Source: DDH964 sp963763205
GTDB taxonomy: Bacteria > Desulfobacterota > Desulfuromonadia > Desulfuromonadales > DDH964
Direction: 5' to 3'
NCBI GenBank assembly: GCA_963763205.1
Contig: CAVXNQ010000010.1
Location: 71,270-135,269, forward strand
DNA: 64,000 nucleotides
Below the pieces are notes generated by a model. That model saw nothing but the letters and a program-made list of their open reading frames with translations, ran no database searches and was not told the origin of the DNA. Positions 10,459 to 18,833 of the stretch are shown one piece after another. Position 1 is the stretch's first letter; every line of letters begins with the position of its first letter. The translations under genes were made by a program, and so were the position numbers.

Positions 10459-10735
10459 GCCGAGTCTATCAATATCCGGCCAGTGTCCCGCCCCCGCCGG
10501 CAACTGCCGCAGCTTCCGGGCCAGGTTCTCGCCCGGCACCCGCATCGTCCGTACCCCCGCCGCGTCCTTCGCCACCTCGCCAAGGCCGGGGTCGATGGCA
10601 CCTATCTCAAGATTGAAAAATCACTCTACCCCGAAGGGACCTGGGATTCGGAGCCATTGGCGATATCCCTGGTCGTCAAGTCGGACGATTCCTGACGGGT
10701 GCCTTTCCGCCCGGCAACCCCTGCAGGAATACCAA
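10459..10735. other. Gene-free stretch with a possible flavoprotein gene tail
   Basis: No intact gene is visible. On the minus strand 10460-10590 reads like the C-terminal end of a flavodoxin/FMN-reductase family protein (DAAGVRTMRVPGENLARKL), but it has no start and no proper stop, so it could be a relic or chance. Confidence 0.3.
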
Positions 10736-10759
10736 GGGCCGGGAATGCCATCCCGGCCC
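10736..10759. terminator. GC hairpin without a T-run
   Basis: GGGCCGGGA (10736-10744) pairs with TCCCGGCCC (10751-10759) around a 6-nt loop. It lies just beyond the stronger terminator at 10777-10825 and may reinforce it. Confidence 0.35.
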
Positions 10760-10776
10760 GCGTGCAACAAGTCATC

Positions 10777-10825
10777 AAAAACGGGACGGGCTGCTTTTGC
10801 CGAAAGGCCGCCCGTCCCGTTTTTG
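10777..10825. terminator. Bidirectional intrinsic terminator
   Basis: AAAAACGGGACGGGC pairs with GCCCGTCCCGTTTTT around a loop of about 17 nt; T-runs occur on both strands. It ends the minus-strand glycine-zipper transcript. A similar hairpin is at 44748-44797 beside the partial second copy of this gene. Confidence 0.8.
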
Positions 10826-10858
10826 TCTCTCCGTCCTGGCCGGCCAACGGCCGGGGCC

Positions 10859-11398
10859 TCAATAGGCCGGCGCGTCGTCGACATAGACGTGGGCATGGAA
10901 GACCGATCCCACCCTGGGTGCGTAGGGCAGCCTCTGGGAAAAGGTCTCCCCGCCGGAGAGTCGATAGGTCACCGTATAGTCTCTGACCCGGGTCTCGGGG
11001 CTCCAGACCGTTCGGCACTGGGTCCGGGTGACGTAGCGGGGCGGACGGGGCGGCTGCCGGCCCACTTCGTGGCCGACCGATGCCCCCAAAAGCGCGCCCG
11101 CCACCGTCGCCAGGGTCCGTCCCGAACCGCGCCCGATGGTGCTGCCCACCACGCCCCCGGCGACGCCGCCGATCACGGTCCCGGCGTTAAGTCCCGGATC
11201 GCCGTATCGCGGGTACACGGGCATGGCCACATCCCGGCACTCCTGGTGGGCGACCTGAACGGTCTCATAGTTGGGGGTCACCGACCGGACCCGGGCATCG
11301 AGGGCATGGGCCTTGCCGGCCAACGCGAACAGGAGGAGCGCCGCAATCGAAACCACCAGCCATTGGGGCGCCGGTTTTGTCGCAACCTGGATTCCCAT
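10859..11398 (-). CDS. Glycine-zipper 2TM domain envelope protein
   Basis: 179 residues with a signal peptide or signal anchor (WLVVSIAALLLFALAGKAHA, cleavage after AHA) and a glycine zipper near residues 72-107 (GGVAGGVVGSTIGRG, then LLGASVGHEVGRQ), as in Rickettsia 17-kDa surface antigen/SlyB-like proteins. The C-terminal part has Cys and Tyr-rich stretches. ATG 11396-11398 has RBS AAGGAGTG at good spacing; the upstream extension in this frame is promoter DNA. The family is found in the outer membrane or periplasm, often stress-related; the exact function is not known. Its 5' end and promoter are duplicated at 44911-45120. Confidence 0.8.
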   Translation of the reverse strand: MGIQVATKPAPQWLVVSIAALLLFALAGKAHALDARVRSVTPNYETVQVAHQECRDVAMPVYPRYGDPGLNAGTVIGGVAGGVVGSTIGRGSGRTLATVAGALLGASVGHEVGRQPPRPPRYVTRTQCRTVWSPETRVRDYTVTYRLSGGETFSQRLPYAPRVGSVFHAHVYVDDAPAY

Positions 11399-11525
11399 AA
11401 CACACTCCTTTCGGATAGCGTCCCGTTCCCAGCAGGCCCAGGACCATTCACTCTTCGTTGTGTCCATGTCTACCCGGCAAATAGGGAAGAAGTGTGGCAG
11501 AATTGTGGAAAGTTCGAAAAAGCGG
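11316..11525. repeat. 210-bp duplicated segment, copy 1
   Basis: This stretch holds the first 27 codons of the glycine-zipper gene, its RBS and the whole promoter region up to the divergent gene. It aligns without gaps to 44911-45120 with only about seven differences by eye. Confidence 0.9.
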
Positions 11526-11667
11526 CGGTTGTCGAGCCTTGCCGTGCCTGCCTTGTCGCCCCGGCGAATGGAACCTTCATGTCTCTTTCCCGAGACCAAA
11601 ACGGCGATCGCTACCTCTTCTCCCAACCCGCTGTTCCCAAAAAGGCACAGATTCCGGAGGCAAGCCC

Positions 11668-12390
11668 GTGAAGCTGACCTTCCTCGGCACCCGCGGCTAC
11701 ATCGAGCCCAAAAGCGCGCGCCACGCCCGGCACAGCGCGCTGCGGGTCGAATACCGGGGCCAGGGGGTGCTGGTCGATTGCGGGGAGGACTGGCTGGGGG
11801 AGCTGGCGGCGTTGCGGCCGCAGGCGATTGTCCTCACCCATGCCCACCCGGACCACGCCTTCGGCCTGCGGGAGGGGGCGCCCTGCCCGGTCTGGGCCAC
11901 CGCGGAAACCTGGGAGCGGCTGGCGGACTTTTCGATCAAGGAGAGGCGGGTGATCCGCCCCCGGCAGCCGGAAACGATCCGCGGCCTCAGCTTCGAAGCC
12001 TTCCCCGTGCAGCATTCGATCCGGGCGCCGGCGGTGGGCTACCGGATCACGGCGGGCCGGGCGGCGGTCTTCTACGCTCCCGATTTGGTCTACATCAACG
12101 AGCGGCAGGAGGCGCTCGCCGGCTGCCGGCTCTACATCGGCGACGGCGCCACGGTCAAGGACTCGATGGTCCGCAAAGAGGGGGACCGGCTCTTCGGCCA
12201 CGTCCCGATCCGCACCCAACTCACCTGGTGCCGCAAGGAAGGGGTGCCGAAGATGATCGTCAGCCACTGCGGCAGCGGCATCGTCACCGGCGAGGACACG
12301 GGGGTGCTGGAGGAGATCCGGGCTTTCGCCCGGGAGCGGGGGGTGGAGGTTGAGGTGGCGTACGACGGGATGGCGGTGGTGGTGCGGTGA
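11668..12390 (+). CDS. MBL-fold metallo-hydrolase
   Basis: 240 residues. The opening MKLTFLGTRG and the metal-binding motif HAHPDH (near residue 57), a later His in the AFPVQHSIR strand, Asp in YAPDLVYI and His in MIVSHCGSG match the beta-lactamase-fold hydrolase family (RNase Z/PhnP-like branch). The start is GTG 11668, which has GGAGG 7 nt upstream; longer frames would run into the duplicated promoter. Substrate unknown. The 3' end of this gene recurs as fragments at 40331-40424 and 47070-47157. Confidence 0.85.
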   Translation: MKLTFLGTRGYIEPKSARHARHSALRVEYRGQGVLVDCGEDWLGELAALRPQAIVLTHAHPDHAFGLREGAPCPVWATAETWERLADFSIKERRVIRPRQPETIRGLSFEAFPVQHSIRAPAVGYRITAGRAAVFYAPDLVYINERQEALAGCRLYIGDGATVKDSMVRKEGDRLFGHVPIRTQLTWCRKEGVPKMIVSHCGSGIVTGEDTGVLEEIRAFARERGVEVEVAYDGMAVVVR

Positions 12391-12612
12391 AGGGCACGGG
12401 AAGACCAGGCTCTGCCCCCACCCCCCACCGCTTGGCCGCGGCCTAACTTATTAAAATCAAGACTGATTGAGCGCGAAAAACCTGCTTGGCGCTTCGCCTG
12501 GGCGTTTCTGACACGTCAGGAATTGCGAGTAATCCGGTCCCAACATCGAAAAATTGACCGGGTGAGGATCTGAGATGGCAACCGGGACCATTGCTGTCGC
12601 CCCACTGTCCCC
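12391..12612. other. Short convergent intergenic region
   Basis: About 220 bases between convergent MBL and Usp genes. No gene or clear terminator is visible; two AT-richer patches near 12446-12480 are the only feature. Confidence 0.4.
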
Positions 12613-13419
12613 TCAGTGCGACATGAGAACGGGCACCGTCATGTGCTTCAGCAGATGGCGACCGACTTCTCCCAACGTCAGATTCCCGAAGCGCGTTTGG
12701 GCATAGACCCCCATGACCAGCAGGTCGGCCCCGTCGTCGCTGATCCGGTTGAGCAGAACGTCGCCCACACCGACCGGGCCCCCTGCCATCTGTTTGGGCC
12801 CTACGGGGATCCCGTGGTTGATCAGATGCGCGCATAGAGAATCGGTCATCAGGTCGATGCCGTCGCCCTGGTCGGGACCCAGAACCGTGAGCAGCTCAAC
12901 CCTTTCGGCACCATGCAGCACGCCAAGGGCATCGTGAATGGCCCGCGTCGACTCCCTCCCGCCACGCCAGCCAATCACCGCCCGCCGGCCAACCACGGCG
13001 AAACGCCCCGCGTAGGGAACCACCAGCACCGGACGACCAGCGGCCAGGACCAGCCGCTCGGGCAAGTCCACGGGGACACTTTCCTCCTGCCGTTCGGGAT
13101 GGGTCTGACCGACGAGGACCAAATCCGCGCTGTGAGCGTGGCGAAGGACGATCTCCGTGTATCCTTCACCGGGATGGCCCTCGTCGGAGATCCAGGAGGC
13201 AGAGAGCTTTTCCCGCGCGGTCCGTTCTTCAAAGATTTTTCGCAGCGCGGCTTCCGCGGCCTGCGGTGCGTCCCTGCCGAGGCGCAAGGCCGCGGCGGGC
13301 AGGGGGAACAAAGCAATGAGCCGCGCCCCATGACGGCGGGCCAGGTTCAGGGCCAACTCCAGTCGGGCAGGGCTGGAGGGGCGGCTGTCGAGCAACACGA
13401 GGATGTCCTTCAGGGGCAC
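12613..13419 (-). CDS. Universal stress protein (two UspA-like modules)
   Basis: 268 residues. The N-terminal half starts like UspA (KDILVLLDSRPSSPARLELALNLA as the first strand and helix), and the second half ends with the nucleotide-binding pattern LLVMGVYAQTRFGNLTLG and a terminal strand TVPVLMSH. GTG 13417-13419 is chosen over upstream starts because AAGGAGAG precedes it. It lies 70 nt downstream of livF on the same strand, so it is probably the last gene of the second Liv operon. Usp proteins usually bind ATP/AMP and act in starvation or stress; the role here is not known. Confidence 0.83.
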   Translation of the reverse strand: MPLKDILVLLDSRPSSPARLELALNLARRHGARLIALFPLPAAALRLGRDAPQAAEAALRKIFEERTAREKLSASWISDEGHPGEGYTEIVLRHAHSADLVLVGQTHPERQEESVPVDLPERLVLAAGRPVLVVPYAGRFAVVGRRAVIGWRGGRESTRAIHDALGVLHGAERVELLTVLGPDQGDGIDLMTDSLCAHLINHGIPVGPKQMAGGPVGVGDVLLNRISDDGADLLVMGVYAQTRFGNLTLGEVGRHLLKHMTVPVLMSH

Positions 13420-13489
13420 GGGTTCTCTCCTTTGTCGGGTGGCGGTTCGCGGCCTCGCTGTTCGGTTCCTGGGCCTGGGAAGATTCTCG

Positions 13490-14202
13490 TTAGAACCCGA
13501 GGTAGGCCTCGCGGATCTTCTCGTCCGCCTCCAGGCTCTGCCCCGTCCCCTCCTGAACAATGCGTCCGTTTTCCATGACGTAACAGTAATCGGCCACGCG
13601 CAGGGTCTGGTGGACGTTCTGCTCGACCAGGAAGATGGTCAATCCCTGGCGGTGCAGCGCCTGGATGACGTTGAACACCTCCTGGACCAGGATCGGGGCC
13701 AGGCCCAGGCTCGGCTCGTCGAACATGATGACCTGGGGATCCTGCATCAGGGCGCGGCCGATGGCCACCATCTGCTGCTCGCCGCCGGAGAGGGTCTCGG
13801 CCAGCTGGGTGCGCCGCTCCTGGAGGCGGGGGAAGAGCGTGTAGACCCGCGGCAGGGAATCCGCGCGCTTGTCCTCTGGCCCGCTTGAGGTAGGCCCCGG
13901 CCAACAGGTTTTCCTCCACCGTCATCTTCGGGAAGAGCTGACGCCCCTCGGGAACCAGGGTGATGCCGAGATCGACCACCTTGTGCACCGGCTGGCCGCT
14001 GATGGTCTGGCCGGCATAGGCGATGGACCCGTTGCAGGGCGGGACCAGGCCGCAGATGGCCTTGAGGGTGGTGGTCTTGCCGGCGCCGTTGGCGCCGATC
14101 AGGGCGACCAGCTGCCCCTTCTGCACCGAGAAGGAGATGTCCCACAGCGCCTGGATCTCGCCGTAGCGGACGGAAATTTCGCTTGGCCTCCAGTACCTTC
14201 AT
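13490..14202 (-). CDS. livF: HAAT ABC transporter ATP-binding protein LivF, second system (frame broken)
   Basis: About 237 residues after ignoring extra bases near 14182 and 13868. Walker A GANGAGKTTT, the signature region before MVAIGRALMQDP and Walker B VIMFDEPSLGLAP are visible. ATG 14202 overlaps the livG stop by four bases (ATGA), the usual translational coupling. The product ends REAYLGF, as LivF does. Confidence 0.87.
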
Positions 14203-14925
14203 GCCGCACTCTCCCCCAGATAAGCTTCGATAACCTGGGGGTCCCGGGCGACTTCGGCCGGTGCCCCTTCGGCGATTTTTTCCCCGAAATTCAACACCAC
14301 CAGCCGATTGCTGATGCGCATGATGACGCGCATGATGTGCTCGACGATGAGGATGGTGATCCCCTCGTCGCGCAGGCGCAGGATCAGCTCGATGGTCCGG
14401 TCGACCTCCGTCGGGTTGAGCCCGGCGACCACCTCGTCGAGGAGCAGAAAGCTCGGCTCCAGGGCCAGCGCCTTGCTGATCTCCAGGCGTTTGCGCCCCG
14501 CCAGGGGCAGGCTGGCCGCCGAGAGCGTGGGCCCGGTCGGCCAGTCCGGTGGTCTCCAGCACCCGCCAGGCGGTTTTTCGGCATCGGCCCGGCGGGGATA
14601 ACGCAGGAAGGAGGCGATCAGGACATTCTCCAGCACGCTGAGCCCGGCAAAGGGCTTGACGACCTGGAAGGTGCGGCCGATGCCGAGGCGGGCCAGCTCG
14701 TAAGGGGGGCTTGCCGCTCACGTCCTGGCCGCGGAAGAGGACCTTGCCGCGGGTGGGGGCATAGTAGCCGCTGATCACGTTGAAAAGGGTGGTCTTGCCC
14801 GCCCCGTTGGGGCCGATCAGGCCGACGATCTCCCCCGTCTGCACCTGGAAGCTGACGTTGTTGTTGGCGGTCAGGCCGCCGAAGTTCTTGGTGACCGAGC
14901 GCACATCGAGCAGGGTATCGCTCAT
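14199..14925 (-). CDS. livG: HAAT ABC transporter ATP-binding protein LivG, second system (frame broken)
   Basis: About 240 residues. The intact N-terminal part shows Walker A GPNGAGKTT; after indels near 14708, 14580 and 14525 the frame resumes with FLLLDEVVAGLNP (Walker B) and the switch region IVEHIMRVIM. The middle frame switch is bracketed by two compensating shifts. ATG 14925 overlaps the livM stop. Confidence 0.86.
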
Positions 14926-15941
14926 GACTGGGCCCTCTCTTGCGGTTGAAGGTGTCGAAATGGCTGTTTCCTGTCGAGCAACGGGCTGGACGGGAGTCTC
15001 TTCTGCTTGCTCTCCCGCCGCTGCGCCAGGAATGCCGGAGGGTGCCCCACAGCCCGTTGGGCAAAAAGACCACGCTCAGGGCGATGACGCCACCCAGGAT
15101 GATCAGGTAGAGCAGCTGGAAGTCGGAGAGATAGGCCCAGAAGAAGGTCTTGAAGGCGAAGACCAGCACCGCGCCGATCACCGGACCGATCAAGGTTCCC
15201 ATGCCGCCGAAGACCACCATGACCAGGGCCTGATCGCTGATGATGTCGGACAGGGTCGAGGCCGGGTCGATGAAGGTGATCCAGTAGGCGTAGACGCCGC
15301 CCAGGATGCCGGTGGGCACCGCCGAGAGGACGAAGGCCTGGATCTTCAGCCGGGTCGGGTTGAGGCCCAGGGACTTGGCGCTCAGCTCATCCTCCCGCAC
15401 CGCCTTGAGCTTGAGGCCGAAGGGGGCCCGCTCGAGCAGAAACCAGAGCAGGAAGAAGGTGGCGCCCACCACAGCGAGCATCAGGTAGAAGAAAAAGTTG
15501 GGATTGAGGAAGGGGGGCAGGCGCATGCCGTCGGGGCCGCCGGTGATGGTCAGGATCAGGGCCAGCTGCTGCACCGCCAGCGCCAGGGCCCAGGTGGCGA
15601 TGGCGAAGTAGGCGCCCCGCAGGCGCAGGGTCGGAATCCCCGCGAGCAGGGCGCAGAGCCCGGTCAGCGCCCCGCCGGCCAGCAGCGCCGGGAAAAAGGG
15701 CCAGTGCGCCTGGGTCATGAAGATGGCCGTGGTGTAGGCGCCGATGCCGAAGAAGGCGCCGTGACCGAAGTTGAGATAGCCGGTGTAGCCGGCCAGCACA
15801 TCGAAGGTGATGGCCAGACCGATCCACATGATCATTTCGGTCAGGATGCGCAGGGCGAAGGTGTTCTGCATCACCCCCGGAGATCGCCAGCAGCAGGCAG
15901 AAGACGAGCAGAAACCAGCGGATACGTCGATCTTTGAACAT
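14922..15941 (-). CDS. livM: HAAT ABC transporter permease LivM, second system (frame broken)
   Basis: About 339 residues. It starts MFKDRRIRWFLLVFCLLLAIS at 15941; an extra base near 15880 shifts the frame before VMQNTFALRILTEM. The conserved GYLNFGHGAFFGIGAY and PTLRLRGAYFAIATWA motifs are clear. A second shift near 15030 is inferred because an alternative frame ends in a TGA that overlaps the livG ATG, whereas the uncorrected frame reads on through livG. It overlaps livH through TGATG. Confidence 0.87.
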
Positions 15942-16825
15942 CAGATTCCCCTTCCGAACAGGCCCTTGGGCGAAACCAGCAGAATGGTGAAGAGGATGGC
16001 GAAAACGGCCAGCATGGTATAGCCCGGATTGAAATAGATGAGGAAAAAGGACTGGACCATGCCCAGCAGGAATGCGGCCCAGGGGACTCCGGCCAGGTAG
16101 CCCATGCCGGCCAGCACCACGACGAAGAAGGCGATGACGGTGTACTGGGGCCCCATCTGGGCGCTGGCGGAGAGGATGCAGCCGATCAGCACCCCGGTCA
16201 TGGCGCTGATGCCGACATAGATGCCGTAGACCCAGGAGTTGGTCCGCTTGCCGTTGACCCCCATCAGGGCGGCGGCGTCGCGGTTCTGGGCCAGGGCCCG
16301 CACGCCCAGGCCGAAGGTGGTTTTTTTCAGCAGGAAGTGGAGCAAGGCGGTGATGAGCAGGGCGTAGACCAGGGCCGCCAGCCGCACCGACGAGATGGTC
16401 AGAAAAAAGTTGCCGTGTTCCAGAAAGAGGCTCCCTTCGGAGAAGGCCGAGGGGATGGAGCGGCTGTAGAATCCGAAGACGGTCAGCGCCAGGCCGCGGA
16501 ACATCAGGGCCAGGCCGAAGGTAAAGACCAGCCCCATCAGCAGGGGGTTGCCCTGTTTGCCGCTGAGGACCCGATGGAGGACCGGCTGCAGGAAATACCC
16601 GAGCAGGGTGAAGACCAGGAAGACCGCGGGCAGCAGCAGAAACGGGTCGAGATGGGTCCAGTGGTTCAGGTAGAAGCCGGCAAAGGCGCCGAGCATGATC
16701 CATTCGCCCACCGCGAAGTCGATGATGTGCATGACGCCGTAGGCGAGGGAAAAGGCGATGGCGACCGTGATGTAGATGCCGCCGAGCAGCAGGCCGTCCA
16801 TCAACGCCTGGGGAAGCAGTTCCAT
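15941..16825 (-). CDS. livH: HAAT ABC transporter permease LivH, second system
   Basis: 294 residues, intact, with eight or nine hydrophobic segments. GLLLGGIYITVAIAFSLAYG at the start, the coupling region GLGVRALAQNRDAAALMGV and the end LLVSPKGLFGRGI are characteristic. ATG 16825 follows GAAGGAG at good spacing, 102 nt after the binding-protein gene. Unlike the first system it is undamaged, which supports both systems being functional. Confidence 0.93.
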   Translation of the reverse strand: MELLPQALMDGLLLGGIYITVAIAFSLAYGVMHIIDFAVGEWIMLGAFAGFYLNHWTHLDPFLLLPAVFLVFTLLGYFLQPVLHRVLSGKQGNPLLMGLVFTFGLALMFRGLALTVFGFYSRSIPSAFSEGSLFLEHGNFFLTISSVRLAALVYALLITALLHFLLKKTTFGLGVRALAQNRDAAALMGVNGKRTNSWVYGIYVGISAMTGVLIGCILSASAQMGPQYTVIAFFVVVLAGMGYLAGVPWAAFLLGMVQSFFLIYFNPGYTMLAVFAILFTILLVSPKGLFGRGI

Positions 16826-16926
16826 GGTAAATACTCCTTCGGACCGGTCCTGGTTTCGACCCCTTGGGGGGGCAGGCGGATGACGGCCGGGCCGGACCCG
16901 CCGCCATCCGCCGGAATCTTCCGCGG

Positions 16927-18170
16927 TTAGCGATCTCTCCAGGCCGTCATCGGGTAATGCGGTGGCGCCTGGGCGTCCTCCTGCGGTCCGACCACCACCA
17001 CCTTGCCGTTCTGGATCTGGACGGTCAGGGGGGTCAGGCCGACATTGGCGTGGTAGTACTGCCCTTCGGTGGCGAAATTGATCCGGCCGTAGAAGGTCTG
17101 GACGTCGAGCGTCTCCAGCGCCTTGACCAGGTCGACCCGCGCCTGCTCGGAGAGGGGCGGGGTCGCGCCGATCTTCTGCAGGGCGGCCTGGAAGGCGAGG
17201 CCGGCGGCCGAGGAGCCGGCCTGGGTGTAGTCCGCCGGCACCTGGTAGGCTCTTCAGCGCCGCCGCGGCATAGGTCTTGGCGTCCGGCCACAGCAGCTCG
17301 CCGTGGGTCTTGGCGTCCTCGGTCCAGACCGAGGCGCCGAGCACCTGGTTGGCGCTTTTGCCGAGGGCTTCGATGAAGGCGGGCTCGGTCACGCCGTAGT
17401 GCATCAGCAGGGCCTTGGGGGTGTAGTTGATCTGCTGCAGGGACTTGACCAGCTTGATCAGCTCCTCGTCATGGCCGCCGAAGGCCACCACGTCGGGCCG
17501 CAGGCCGCGCACCGCCGACATCAGGGGGGTGAGATCCTGGTTGGAGGGAACGATGTTGAACTTGAGCACCTGGATCCCTTCCGCCTTGGCGGCAGCCTGG
17601 AAAGACTCGGCGGTCGCCTTGGAAAAGGTGTCGTTGGAACCGAGGATAACGGCGGTCTGCGGGATGTTTCATTTCCGTGAGGGTCTTGATGGGGACGGCG
17701 CCGGTGAAGCTGACCGGGGGAATGGTGCCGAAGGTGTAGAGGAACTTGTTGGTCCAGATCAGCGGCGATTCGGCAGAACCGGTGATCGTGGGGACCTTGT
17801 ACTTTTCCACCACCGGCGCGACTGCCATGGTGACCCCCGAGGAGTAGGGTCCGAGAATGAAATCGACATGCTCCTGGGTGATCAGCCGTTCGGCGGCCGC
17901 CGCCCCCTGGGAAGGCTGGGACTGGGCGTCGGCATAGAAGAGCTTGACGGGATATTTCTTGCCGCCGATGGCGATCCCCCCCTGCGCATTCACGGCGGCC
18001 GCCCACAGGTCGTAGCCCCGCTTGGTGACGTTCCCGCCGGTGGCCAGTTCACCGGAGATGGAGGTGACGACCCCTACCTTGAAGAAGTCGCGCGTGTCGG
18101 CGGCCAGCAGCGGATTGGCCAGGACCAGGGCCAGCAGCAGGGCCAGAGCCCCTAAAAATCCTCGTTTCAT
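16927..18170 (-). CDS. HAAT ABC transporter substrate-binding protein, second system (frame broken)
   Basis: About 413 residues after ignoring extra bases near 17667 and 17253. A Sec signal peptide (LGALALLLALVLANPLLAA) precedes FFKVGVVTSISGELATGG. The middle section FNIVPSNQDLTPLMSAVRGL and the ligand-binding C-lobe are typical of LivK/AmiC-type receptors. It is only distantly similar to the receptor at 4274-5514, so the two systems probably bind different ligands. It is the first gene after a -24/-12 promoter at 18241-18255. Confidence 0.87.
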
Positions 18171-18240
18171 CCTTTGTCCTCCCTTGAACGTGTTGGGGTT
18201 GTTATCCGATGCAAATAAAACTGCTTTTGAAAAAGACTAA

Positions 18241-18255
18241 GCAGAAGTCATGCCA
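18241..18255 (-). promoter_or_regulatory. sigma54 promoter candidate of the second Liv operon
   Basis: On the minus strand TGGCAT-GACTT-CTGC keeps GG at -24 and GC at -12 with correct spacing and differs from consensus at two positions. The predicted start lies about 60 nt before the binding-protein ATG. Confidence 0.55.
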
Positions 18256-18833
18256 GGGTCGCGGCGGAAGGGCCGAAGCGAAAGCCGCCCCCTGCATATA
18301 AGATATCAATATCACATTCATCCGCTTCAGGTGAGGGCGGGTTTGCAGAGAAGTTGAACACGGTTTGTTGAAAATCACCCTCTTTTTCTGGATTATGCAG
18401 TCTGGCATCCGGTTGCGATTCTCCTGAAGCTGCAGGAGGGAAAAGAGGCCCATTGCTGCCCGGTCGGCACCGGGGATCCCGGGATGGTCCGCCGCCGGTG
18501 CGGGAAACAATCCTGGTCGGGAGAGGAGGATGGCGAGAAGGGAGTCCGATGCGGCAATGCATGAGGATATGCACCGGGGAATAGGAAAACTCTCCCGATC
18601 ACCAAGGATCTCCTGCTTCAGGACCTTTACCAGAAGGTCTCCACGGCGAGACAGCCCGCTGCTTAAGAGGAATAATCCATGGGCGGGAAACATTCCGCCG
18701 GGAAAGGGGCGGTCGACAGTCGGAGGAAGGGGATTATTATTTGAAAGGAAACGGGTTTTTTACCCGGTCCGCCGACGTTCCATCCTGACCCGCCAGCCAT
18801 GGGTCGTCGCCGGCGGCGCCGGAAAGGGTGACA
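18256..18833. other. Long divergent intergenic region
   Basis: About 580 bases between the second Liv operon and the SSF-PP2C gene. I see no convincing gene. It holds a weak dyad TGCAT-GAGGAT-ATGCA (18558-18573) and AT-rich patches near 18300-18400. It is long enough to carry promoters and activator sites for both directions. Confidence 0.4.

Noticed and set aside
10460..10590. Flavodoxin-like gene tail on the minus strand
   Set aside because: Only about 25 residues are suggestive, there is no start or natural stop, and the frame runs on into the PAS activator gene.
18403..18416. Plus-strand sigma54 promoter TGGCAT-CCGG-TTGC before the SSF-PP2C gene
   Set aside because: The spacing between GG and GC is one base short, which sigma54 rarely tolerates, and the gene start is over 400 bases away.
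18202..18790. Small open frames in the gap before the SSF-PP2C gene
   Set aside because: No RBS, no family motif, and codon use unlike the neighbours.
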